Positions 43,751 through 55,600 of a stretch of 64,000 nucleotides of DNA are shown here, piece by piece (position 1 is the first letter of the stretch; the number at the start of each line of letters is the position of its first letter). The position numbers were made by a program, and so were the translations under genes. The stretch lies in the NCBI GenBank assembly GCA_030407085.1, contig CM059583.1, forward strand, positions 80,686,001 through 80,750,000, given 5' to 3'. The notes beneath the pieces are model-generated. The model was given only the letters and a program-made list of their open reading frames with translations, was not told the origin of the DNA and made no database searches. The DNA comes from Trichopria drosophilae. Lineage: Eukaryota > Arthropoda > Insecta > Hymenoptera > Diapriidae.

Positions 43751-44435
43751 CGTCTCTTCTTCATTTATACATGTAACTTTTTAAAATGTAGTACACAAAC
43801 GTAGTATACCATAGCGAAGCCTATAAAATAATAAAAATAGATAAATATGTCTATTGTTTAATAATAATTAATTTCAAACTGAAGAACGCCGAAAAACACC
43901 ATTGCCCAACTTCATGTTGAACTTCATGAGAAAACTTGAAGCGAGATATTTGTTCCCCACATTTCAAAGAAGTTGTTTGTAAAGAATTTAGATCAAAAGA
44001 TAATAAATTGTAAAAGATATTCGATTGTTAAGAAAAAGCGCGGCGCCGTGCACCGAGCTGCCCCAACCGCGCGAGAGCCACATGCAATAATAAATAACAC
44101 ATTGGAATTGTATTAAACCGAACGTGCCAAATTTTGAATAAAGCTGTCGCGCGCACCAGGGTTGCGAATCGTTCAAGCGACGTACGAAATTTGAAAACGT
44201 GGCGTTTTCCAAATCCCGTATAACAGATAGCGCTAGAGTCGTTGGCGAACTATAAATAAATTATAGTTGGCGCTACGGACATCAGATAGTGGCGCTAAAG
44301 TTCATAATTTCTATAAAGCGCGACAAAACAATAGACATATTTATATTTTTTTATTATTTTATAGGCTTCGCTATGGTATACTGCGTGTGTGTATTAAATT
44401 TTAAAAAGTTTCATGTATAAATGACGAAGATACGG
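43750..44435. mobile_element. foldback/MITE-like element in BEL relic, 0.69 kb
   Basis: Outer parts ccgtctcttcttcatttata and its inverted partner ending gaagatacgg face each other. The inverted similarity runs inward for about 100 bp through tataccatagcgaagcctat (43804 on) and its reverse complement (to about 44382). The interior is non-coding. No target duplication is clear. Confidence 0.6.
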
Positions 44436-44559
44436 CAATTTATGTTTTAAAATATAATTAAATTCACAAAGATTATTTTTTCAATTTTTCTTAATTATTA
44501 TTAAAAATATTGATTGGACAAAAAAAAGGTATTTAGAAAAAAGATGCAGACTGTTATTC

Positions 44560-45790
44560 TTAACAATGTTATCGCTGTAGAATATTTTGTCCTTCAATAT
44601 CGGCGAGGGGCCATCTACTCTCACAGGTTCGAACGCTCGTCGAGTTTTATGATCCGGGAGTTCAATTTGACCCATTCTCCAGTGTCTAAGTGCTAAGTTC
44701 TCGTCTTTGAAGATGACTAACTATTCCCTTTTGAAGGGCGATTCTTCTGCTACCTTCCACTTGCTCCGAGTTTGTGGCTCCCAGCATTCGCTAATATTTT
44801 AATAAGCGATTTTCATTAATGTAAATTACATTCGGATCCGAAACGGTTTTCAACTATTCTCCAATCAAGAAATGCGCAGGAATAAGAGATTCTAGGTCGG
44901 TTGGATCGTTGGAAAGCGATGTGAGATGGCGAGAATTTAAGCATCTCTTTATTTGCACGAGGACTGAATTAACATCCTCATGTGTTAATTCAACATTTCC
45001 CAGAATGCGTTTCAAATGCCCCTTCATAGACTTGACTCCCGCTTCCCATAGGCCGCCGAAACGGGGGGATCGAGGAGGAGCGCGAGTTCCGCTAATGCAG
45101 TCTTGCTATTTAAAAAAAACTAGCTATCTCTACGAGCTCTTTGTCCGCAACTACGAAGTTTGTGCCATTATCTGAGTATATATCAAATGGCATGCCTCTT
45201 CAGGAAGAAAATCATCTTAAACCCGAGCTAAAGCATTCTGTGGTCAAATCGCCTATAACTTCGAAATGCACTGTTCGAGTCGCAAAGCACACGTATAGGC
45301 ATACGCATGCCTTTATAAGTTTCGATCCGCGAGTTTTTCTATCCCTTAATAAAAAAGAGTCCTGCGTAATCAACACCACTAGTTAAAAAAGGTGGAAATA
45401 GCGATACTGTCACGGACGTAAGCTCACCCTTTAGTAGTTCGAATAATAAAAGCGTTGCGCGGGAAAACACTTCATGCTCCTTCGAATAATTCCGCGATTT
45501 TGCGACCTACCGGGAATAGACCAAATCCATCTAAAAAATCTATCCCGAAGCGTAGCTAATACCGGTTGTGGACCTATATATGCAGCAATCGTTCGTATTC
45601 ATTTTCTATTATTAATTCGGTTAATCTGTGATCCTTCGGTATTAATGGGGCATTCGATATTAATTGAAGTATACCCACTTTGAATATCGAAGTTCTTTGA
45701 TCGGGTTCAAACTTGGGTTTAAAATGTTGTCCTATGTGATAGTAGTTTATGCTAACAACATTTTGTCGATTAATCAAATATTAACCGAGG
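44560..45790 (-). pseudogene. second BEL/Pao integrase relic, minus strand
   Basis: Read from 45777 downward: IPKDHRLTELIIENEYERLLH (zinc-binding H2C2 start), GPQPVLATLRD-like and WSIPGRSQNRGIIRR segments, then GVDYAGLFF with a TYKGMRMPIRVLC-type strand. Next come HLIYTQIM where a DIYSDNG box is expected, a RPPRFGGLWEAGVKSMK segment (about 45060), RCLNSRHLTSLSNDP and PAHFLIGE. This is the usual order of a BEL/Pao integrase. Frames change many times. Opposite in orientation to the 42.4-43.8 kb relic, so it is a separate insertion. Confidence 0.75.
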
Positions 45791-46372
45791 GGGAGGGGTT
45801 TGAATTTTTTAATTTTAGATTAAAAATTACAATAATTTGATTAAAAATATGGGTTTTGTAGATTTTTTCACGCTCTATCACGTTTTTCTAAAAGTGATAT
45901 ATGGGTTGACAGGTGCTTTTATCTTTTGAAAAATAAATCACAGATCTTTTAAAACTCATCGTATTTCTCATAATTTATTATCCAAATTTTCCACATTTAC
46001 TAAGCAATAACAAATTTGTAATACTTGTAGAAAAGAGCTTAGTAAACTAAACAAAATCCCAGCTTCAAATTTCGATGACAATAATCAGCCTCATAATGAT
46101 GACGTTTTAAACGAAAATGTTGACGATTTTAAAAACGATGAAAGCATTTCAAACGATAATTATGATAATGATCATAGTGATGATGATCTCGACTTCTCAT
46201 AAACTCAGATGAGTGAAAAACAGTGCAATGAAAATTATCACAATGCCGCAGTTGAAGTACTAACTCAAATTATAGAAAAAAACTAACATGAGCCACCGTA
46301 GGACAAAATTTTGCCCAAGTTTGAGGCCGATCACAGAACATCGATCTTCAAAGTGGGTACACTTCAGAAATA
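45690..46372. repeat. inverted repeat within the BEL relic
   Basis: The word set caagtttgaacccgatca / ttcaaagtgggtatactt on the minus strand at 45690-45760 recurs on the plus strand at 46300-46372 (caagtttgaggccgatca, ttcaaagtgggtacactt). The 540-bp spacer contains an unrelated acidic ORF. Suggests an inversion or foldback insertion. Confidence 0.6.
45925..46202 (+). pseudogene. acidic ORF fragment with a CxxC motif, unknown
   Basis: One frame gives HRISHNLLSKFSTFTKQ, a stop, then CNTCRKELSKLNKIPASNF and a strongly acidic Asn/Asp-rich tail ending at TAA 46200-46202; the same frame stays open for another 27 codons. The CxxC plus acidic tail looks like part of a real protein, perhaps of another transposable element. 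I do not recognise the family. Confidence 0.3.
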
Positions 46373-46500
46373 ATGCCTCTAATATAGAGGGACTCTTTAC
46401 ATATCTAATAAACATCGAATTTCTCAATCTTCCGCCAACACGTAACATTCCATTATCTAAGAAAGGGCTTAAGGATAATAATTTGCTCTAAGAACATAAT
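46245..46500 (-). pseudogene. BEL/Pao pol fragment before the integrase
   Basis: On the minus strand, 46448 downward reads MLRVGGRLRNS, the conserved LRVGGRL motif just ahead of the BEL/Pao integrase zinc finger; a shifted frame upstream gives SPFLDNG-type residues. It lies upstream, in minus-strand sense, of the 44560-45790 integrase, and is probably the same insertion split by the inverted repeat. Confidence 0.6.
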
Positions 46501-49500
46501 TATCGACCTTTACTCATATCATTATTAATTTCCCGAGAAAAACATTCTCTTTGTGCTAATTTTATAAGTTGCAGAGTTGCAGCCGATATCTGATGATCGT
46601 ATTTAAAAAAATGTTAAATCCATGGAACGTTCCCATATGACCCCCATAAGGTGAAAATTGACGTAAATTAGCGCTTCACAGCCGTAACGTTTCTGAGGCT
46701 CTTTTTTTTATTGATGATATCGTAGAGAGATGCAAAAGGCGAATTATGATCGTATTTAAAAAAAATTTAAACCCGTGGAACCTTCCCATATGACCCCCAT
46801 AAGGTGAAAATTGACGTAAATTAGCGCTTAACTGCCGTAACTTTTCTGAGGCTTTTTTTTATTGGTGATATCGTGAGAGAGATGCTAAAGATGATTTAGG
46901 ATCGTATTTTAAAAAATTGAAACCCATAGAATGTTCCCATATGACCCTCATGAAGTGAATAATCACGTAAATTAGCGCTAAACTGCCGTAACTTTTCTGA
47001 GGCTTTTTTTTATCGGTGAAATCGTGAGAGAGATGCTAAGGATGAATTAGGATCGTATTTTAAAAAATTAAAACCCATGGAATGTTCCCATATGACCCTC
47101 ATGAAGTGAAAAATCACGTAAATTAGCGCTTAACTGCCGTAACTATTCTGAGGCCCTTTTTTTATTGACGATATCGTAGAAAAATACAAAAGGCGAATTA
47201 TGATCGTATTTAAAAAAAATTTAAACCCATGGAACCTTCCCATATGACCCCCATAAGGTGAAAATTGACGTAAATTAGCGCTTAACTGCCGTAACTATTC
47301 TGAGGCCCTTTTTTTATTGATGATATCGTATAAAAATACAAAAGGCGAATTATGATCGTATTTAAAAAAAAATTTAAACCCATGGAACCTTCCCATATGA
47401 CCCCCATAAGGTGAAAATTGACGTAAGTTAGCGCTTAACTGCCGTAACTTTTCTGAGGCTTTTTTTTATCGGTGAAATCGTGAGAGAGATGCTAAGGATG
47501 AATTAGGATCGTATTTTAAAAAATTAAAACCCATGGAATGTTCCCATATGACCCTCATGAAGTGAAAAATCACGTAAATTAGCGCTTAACTGCCGTAACT
47601 ATTCTGAGGCCCTTTTTTTATTGACGATATCGTAGAAAAATACAAAAGGCGAATTATGATCGTATTTAAAAAAAATTTAAACCCATGGAACCTTCCCATA
47701 TGACCCCCATAAGGTGAAAATTGACGTAAGTTAGCGCTTAACTGCCGTAACTTTTCTGGGGCTTCTTTTTATTGGTGATATCGTGGGAGAGATGCTAAAG
47801 ATGAATTAGGATCGTATTTTAAAAAATTAAAACCCATGGAATGTTCCCATATGACCCTCATGAAGTGAAAAATCACGTAAATTAGCGCTTAACTGCCGTA
47901 ACTATTCTGAGGCCCTTTTTTTATTGACGATATCGTAAGAGAGATACAAAAGACGAATTATAATCGTATTTAAAAAAAATTTAAACCCATGGAACCTTCC
48001 CATATGACCCCCATAAGGTGAAAATTGACGTAAATTAGCGCTTAACTGCCGTAAGTTTTCTGAGGCTCTTTTTTTATTGATGATATCGTAGAGAGATACA
48101 AAAGACGAATTATGATCGTATTTTAAAAAAATTTCAACCCATAGAACCTTCTCATATGACCCCCATAAGGTGAAAATTGACGTAAATTAGCGCTTAACTG
48201 CCATAACTTTTCTGAGGCTTTTTTTTATTGGTGATACCGTGAGAGAGATGCTAAAGATGAATTAGGATCGTATTTTAAAAAATTAAAACCCATGGAATGT
48301 TCCCATATGACCCTCATGAAGTGAAAAATCACGTAAATTAGCGCTTAACTGCCGTAACTATTCTGAGGCCCTTTTTTTATTGACGATATCGTAAGAGAGA
48401 TACAAAAGACGAATTATAATCGTATTTAAAAAAAATTTAAACCCATGGAACCTTCCCATATGACCCCCATAAGGTGAAAATTGACGTAAATTAGCGCTTA
48501 ACTGCCGTAAGTTTTCTGAGGCTCTTTTTTTATTGATGATATCGTAGAGAGATACAAAAGACGAATTATGATCGTATTTAAAAAAATGTTAAATCCATGG
48601 AATGTTCCCATATGACCCCATAATGTGAAAAATCACGAAAATTAGCGCTTAACTGCCGTAACTTTTCTGAGGGTCTTTTTTTATTGACGATATCGTAAGA
48701 GAGATGCAAAAGACGAATTATGATCGTATTTAAAAAAAATTTAAACCCATGGAACCTTCCCATATGACCCCCATAAGGTGAAAATTGACGTAAATTAGCG
48801 CTTAACTGCCGTAACTTTTTTGAGGCTCTTTTTTTATTGATGATATCGTAGAGAGATGCAAATGACGAATTATGATCGTATTTAAAAAAAATTTAAACCC
48901 ATGGAACCTTCCCATATGACCCCCATAAGGTGAAAATTGACGTAAATTAGCGCTTAACTGCCATAACTTTTCTGAGGCTTTTTTTTATTGGTGATACCGT
49001 GAGAGAGATGCTAAAGATGAATTAGGATCGTATTTTAAAAAATTAAAACCCATGGAATGTTCCCATATGACCCTCATGAAGTGAAAAATCACGTAAATTA
49101 GCGCTTAACTGCCGTAACTATTCTGAGGCCCTTTTTTTATTGACGATATCGTAAGAGAGATACAAAAGACGAATTATAATCGTATTTAAAAAAAATTTAA
49201 ACCCATGAAACCTTCCCATATGACCCCCATAAGGTGAAAATTGACGTAAATTAGCGCTTAACTGCCGTAAGTTTTCTGAGGCTCTTTTTTTATTGATGAT
49301 ATCGTAGAGAGATACAAAAGACGAATTATGATCGTATTTTAAAAAAATTTCAACCCATAGAACCTTCTCATATGACCCCCATAAGGTGAAAATTGACGTA
49401 AATTAGCGCTTAACTGCCGTAACTTTTCTGAGGCTTTTTTTTATTGGTGATATCGTGAGAGAGATGCTAAAGATGATTTAGGATCGTATTTTAAAAAATT

Positions 49501-49569
49501 GAAACCCATAGAATGTTCCCATATGACCCTCATGAAGTGAATAATCACCTAAATTAGCGCTAAACTGCC

Positions 49570-52500
49570 GTAACTTTTCTGAGGCTTTTTTTTATCGGTG
49601 AAATCGTGAGAGAGATGCTAAGGATGAATTAGGATCGTATTTTAAAAAATTAAAACCCATGGAATGTTCCCATATGACCCTCATGAAGTGAAAAATCACG
49701 TAAATTAGCGCATAACTGCCGTAACTTTTCTGAGGCTCTTTTTTTTATTGATGATATCGTGAGAGAGTTGCAAAAGACGAATTATGATCGTATTACAAAA
49801 AAATTTTAAACCCATGGAATGTTCTCATATGACCCTCATGAAGTGAAAAATCACGTAAATTAGCGCTTAACTGCCGTAACTTTTCTGAGGGTCTTTTTTT
49901 ATTGACGATATCGTAAGAGAGATGCAAAAGACGAATTATGATCGTATTTAAAAAAAATTTAAACCCATGGAACCTTCCCATATGACCCCCATAAGGTGAA
50001 AATTGACGTAAATTAGCGCTTAACTGCCGTAACTATTCTGAGGCCCTTTTTTTATTGATGATATCGTAGAAAAATACAAAAGGCGAATTATGATCGTATT
50101 ACAAAAAAATTTTAAACCCATGGAATGTTCTCATATGACCCTCATGAAGTGAAAAATCACGTAAATTAGCGCTTAACTGTCGTAACTTTTCTGAGCGTCC
50201 TTTTTTATCGATGATATCGTAGAGAGATGCAAAAGACGAATTATGATCGTATTTAAAAAAAATTTAAACTCATGGAACCTTCCCATATGACCCCCATAAG
50301 GTGAAAATTGACGTAAATTAGCGCTTAACTGCCGTAACTTTTCTGAGGCTTTTTTTTATTGGTGATATCGTGAGAGAGATGCTAAAGATGATTTAGGATC
50401 GTATTTTAAAAAATTGAAACCCATAGAATGTTCCCATATGACCCTCATGAAGTGAATAATCACGTAAATTAGCGCTAAACTGCCGTAACTTTTCTGAGGC
50501 TTTTTTTTATCGGTGAAATCGTGAGAGAGATGCTAAGGATGAATTAGGATCGTATTTTAAAAAATTAAAACCCATGGAATGTTCCCATATGACCCTCATG
50601 AAGTGAAAAATCACGTAAATTAGCGCTTAACTGCCGTAACTATTCTGAGGCCCTTTTTTTATTGACGATATCGTAGACAAATACAAAAGGCGAATTATGA
50701 TCGTATTTAAAAAAAATTTAAACCCATGGAACCTTCCCATATGACCCCCATAAGGTGAAAATTGACGTAAGTTAGCGCTTAACTGCCGTAACTTTTCTGA
50801 GGCTTCTTTTTATTGGTGATATCGTGGGAGAAATGCTAAAGATGAATTAGGATCGTATTTTAAAAAATTAAAACCCATGGAATGTTCCCATATGACCCTC
50901 ATGAAGTGAAAAATCACGTAAATTAGCGCTTAACTGCCGTAACTATTCTGAGGCCCTTTTTTTATTGACGATATCGTAAGAGAGATACAAAAGACGAATT
51001 ATAATCGTATTTAAAAAAAATTTAAACCCATGGAACCTTCCCATATGACCCCCATAAGGTGAAAATTGACGTAAATTAGCGCTTAACTGCCGTAAGTTTT
51101 CTGAGGCTCTTTTTTTATTGATGATATCGTAGAGAGATGCAAAAGACGAATTATGATCGTATTTAAAAAAAATTTAAACCCATGGAACCTTCCCATATGA
51201 CCCCCATAAGGTGAAAATTGACGTCAATTAGCGCTAAACTGCCGTAACTTTTCTGAGGATTTTTTTTATTGGTGAAATCGTGAGAGAGATGCTAAGGATG
51301 AATTAGGATCGTATTTTAAAAAATTAAAACCCATGGAATGTTCCCATATGACCCTCATGAAGTGAAAAATCACGTAAATTAGCGCATAACTGCCGTAACT
51401 TTTCTGAGGCTCTTTTTTTTATTGATGATATCGTGAGAGAGTTGCAAAAGACGAATTATGATCGTATTACAAAAAAATTTTAAACCCATGGAATGTTCTC
51501 ATATGACCCTCATGAAGTGAAAAATCACGTAAATTAGCGCTTAACTGCCGTAACTTTTCTGAGGGTCTTTTTTTATTGACGATATCGTAAGAGAGATGCA
51601 AAAGACGAATTATGATCGTATTTAAAAAAAATTTAAACCCATGGAACCTTCCCATATGACCCCCATAAGGTGAAAATTGACGTAAATTAGCGCTTAACTG
51701 CCGTAACTATTCTGAGGCCCTTTTTTTATTGATGATATCGTAGAAAAATACAAAAGGCGAATTATGATCGTATTACAAAAAAATTTTAAACCCATGGAAT
51801 GTTCTCATATGACCCTCATGAAGTGAAAAATCACGTAAATTAGCGCTTAACTGTCGTAACTTTTCTGAGCGTCCTTTTTTATCGATGATATCGTAGAGAG
51901 ATGCAAAAGACGAATTATGATCGTATTTAAAAAAAATTTAAACTCATGGAACCTTCCCATATGACCCCCATAAGGTGAAAATTGACGTAAATTAGCGCTT
52001 AACTGCCGTAACTTTTCTGAGGCTTTTTTTTATTGGTGATATCGTGAGAGAGATGCTAAAGATGATTTAGGATCGTATTTTAAAAAATTGAAACCCATAG
52101 AATGTTCCCATATGACCCTCATGAAGTGAATAATCACGTAAATTAGCGCTAAACTGCCGTAACTTTTCTGAGGCTTTTTTTTATCGGTGAAATCGTGAGA
52201 GAGATGCTAAGGATGAATTAGGATCGTATTTTAAAAAATTAAAACCCATGGAATGTTCCCATATGACCCTCATGAAGTGAAAAATCACGTAAATTAGCGC
52301 TTAACTGCCGTAACTATTCTGAGGCCCTTTTTTTATTGACGATATCGTAGACAAATACAAAAGGCGAATTATGATCGTATTTAAAAAAAATTTAAACCCA
52401 TGGAACCTTCCCATATGACCCCCATAAGGTGAAAATTGACGTAAGTTAGCGCTTAACTGCCGTAACTTTTCTGAGGCTTCTTTTTATTGGTGATATCGTG

Positions 52501-52680
52501 GGAGAAATGCTAAAGATGAATTAGGATCGTATTTTAAAAAATTAAAACCCATGGAATGTTCCCATATGACCCTCATGAAGTGAAAAATCACGTAAATTAG
52601 CGCTTAACTGCCGTAACTATTCTGAGGCCCTTTTTTTATTGACGATATCGTAAGAGAGACACAAAAGACGAATTATGATC
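49570..52680 (+). repeat. higher-order duplication, 1,674-bp period (11 monomers)
   Basis: The block beginning near 49570 is repeated from about 51244 with almost no change: landmarks at 49793 and 51467, and gagcgtcctttttta-type variants at about 50193 and 51867, are all 1,674 bp apart. The copies diverge after about 52650. Confidence 0.85.
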
Positions 52681-55600
52681 GTATTTAAAAAAAATTTAAA
52701 CCCATGGAACCTTCCCATATGACCCCCATAAGGTGAAAATTGACGTAAATTAGCGCTTAACTGCCGTAACTATTCTGAGGCCCTTTTTTTATTGATGATA
52801 TCGTAGAAAAATACAAAAGGCGAATTATGATCGTATTTAAAAAAAAATTTAAACCCATGGAACCTTCCCATATGACCCCCATAAGGTGAAAATTGACGTA
52901 AGTTAGCGCTTAACTGCCGTAACTTTTCTGAGGCTTTTTTTATTGGTGATATCGTGGGAGAGATGCTAAATATGAATTAGGATAGTATTTTAAAAAATTG
53001 AAACCCATAGAATGTTCCCATATGACCCTCATGAAGTGAATAATCACGTAAATTAGCGCTTAACTGCCGTAACTTTTCTGAGGCTCATTTTTTTATTGAT
53101 GATATCGTGAGAGAGTTGCAAAAGACGAATTATGATCGTATTACAAACAAATTTTAAACCCAAGGAATGTTCTCATATGATCCTCATGAAGTGAAAAATC
53201 ACGTAAATTAGCGCTTAACTGTTGTAACTTTTCTGAGGGTCCTTTTTTATTGATGATATCGTAGAGAGATGCAAACGACGAATTATGATCGTATTTAAAA
53301 AAAAATTGAAACCCATGAAACTTTCCCATACGACCCCCATAAGGTGAAAATTGACGTAAATTAGCGCTTAACTGCCGTAACTTTTCTGAGGCTTTTTTTT
53401 ATTGGTGATATCGTGGGAGAGATGCTAAATATGAATTAGGATCGTATTTTAAAAAATTGAAACCCATAGAATGTTCCCATATGACCCTCATGAAGTGAAT
53501 AATCACGTAAATTAGCGCTTAACTGCCGTAACTTTTCTGAGGCTCATTTTTTTATTGATGATATCGTGAGAGAGTTGCAAAAGACGAATTATGATCGTAT
53601 TACAAAAAAATTTTAAACCCATGGAATGTTCTCATATGACCCTCATGAAGTGAAAAATCAAGTAAATTAGCGCTTAACTGCCGTAACTTTTTTGAGGCTC
53701 TTTTTTTATTGATGATATCGTAGAGAGATGCAAATGACGAATTATGATCGTATTTAAAAAAAATTTAAACCCATGGAACCTTCCCATATGACCCCCATAA
53801 GGTGAAAATTGACGTAAATTAGCGCTTAACTGCCATAACTTTTCTGAGGCTTTTTTTTATTGGTGATACCGTGAGAGAGATGCTAAAGATGAATTAGGAT
53901 CATATTTTAAAAAATTAAAACCCATGGAATGTTCCCATATGACCCTCATGAAGTGAAAAATCACGTAAATTAGCGCTTAACTGCCGTAACTATTCTGAGG
54001 CCCTTTTTTTATTGATGATATCGTAGAAAAATACAAAAGGCGAATTATGATCGTATTACAAAAAAATTTTAAACCCATGGAACCTTCCCATATAACCCCC
54101 ATAAGGTGAAAATTGACGTAAGTTAGCGCTTAACTGCCGTAACTTTTCTGAGGCTTTTTTTTATTGGTGATATCGTGGAAGAGATGCTAAACATGAATTA
54201 GGATCGTATTTTAAAAAATTAAAACCCATGGAATATTCCCATATGACCCTCATGAAGTGAAAAATCACGTAAATTAGCGCTTAACTGCCGTAACTATTCT
54301 GAGGCCCTTTTTTTATTGACGATATCGTAAGAGAGTTGCAAAAGACGAATTATGATCGTATTACAAAAAAATTTTAAACCCATGGAATGTTCTCATATGA
54401 CCCTCATGAAGTAAAAAATCACGTAAATTAGCGCTTAACTGTCGTAACTTTTCTGAGGGTCCTTTTTTATTGACGATATCGTAGAGAGATGCCAAAGACG
54501 AATTATGATCGTATTTAAAAAAAATTTAAACTCATGGAACCTTCCCATATGACCCGCATAAGGTGAAAATTGACGTAAATTAGCGCTTAGCTGCCGTAAC
54601 TATTCTGAGGCCCTTTTTTTATTGATGATATCGTAGAAAAATACAAAAGGCGAATTATGATCGTATTTAAAAAAAATTTAAACCCATGGAACCTTCCCAT
54701 ATAACCCCCATAAGGTGAAAATTGACGTAAGTTAGCGCTTAACTGCCGTAACTTTTCTGAGGCTTTTTTTTATTGGTGATATCGTGGGAGAGATGCTAAA
54801 CATGAATTAGGATCGTATTTAAAAAATTTAAAACCCATGGAATGTTCCCATATGACCCTCATGAAGTGAAAAATCACGTAAATTAGCGCATAACTGCCGT
54901 AACTTTTCTGAGGCTCTTTTTTTATTAATGATATCGTGAGAGAGTTGCAAAAGACGAATTATGATCGTATTACAAAAAAATTTAAACCCATGGAATGTTC
55001 TCATATGACCCTCATGAAGTGAAAAATCACGTAAATTAGCGCATAACTGCCGTAACTTTTCTGAGGCTTTTTTTTATTGATGATATCGTGAGAGAGTTGC
55101 AAAAGACGAATTATGATCGTATTACAAAAAAATTTTAAACCCCTGGAATGTTCTCATATGACCCTCATGAAGTGAAAAATCACGTAAATTAGCGCTTAAC
55201 TGCCGTAACTTTTCTGAGGGTCTTTTTTTATTGACGATATCGTAAGAGAGATGCAAAAGACGAATTATGATCGTATTTAAATAAAATTTAAACCCATGGA
55301 ACCTTCCCATATGACCCCCATAAGGTGAAAATTGACGTAAATTAGCGCTTAACTGCCGTAACTTTTCTGAGGCTTTTTTTTATTGGTGATATCGTGAGAG
55401 AGATGCTAAAGATGAATTAGGATCGTATTTTAAAAAATTAAAACCCATGGAATGTTCCCATATGACCCTCATGAAGTGAAAAATCACGTAAATTAGCGCT
55501 TAACTGCCGTAACTATTCTGAGGATCTTTTTTTATTGACGATATCGTAAGAAAGTACCAAAAGCCGATTTTGGTTGTATTACAAAAAAATTTTAAACCCA

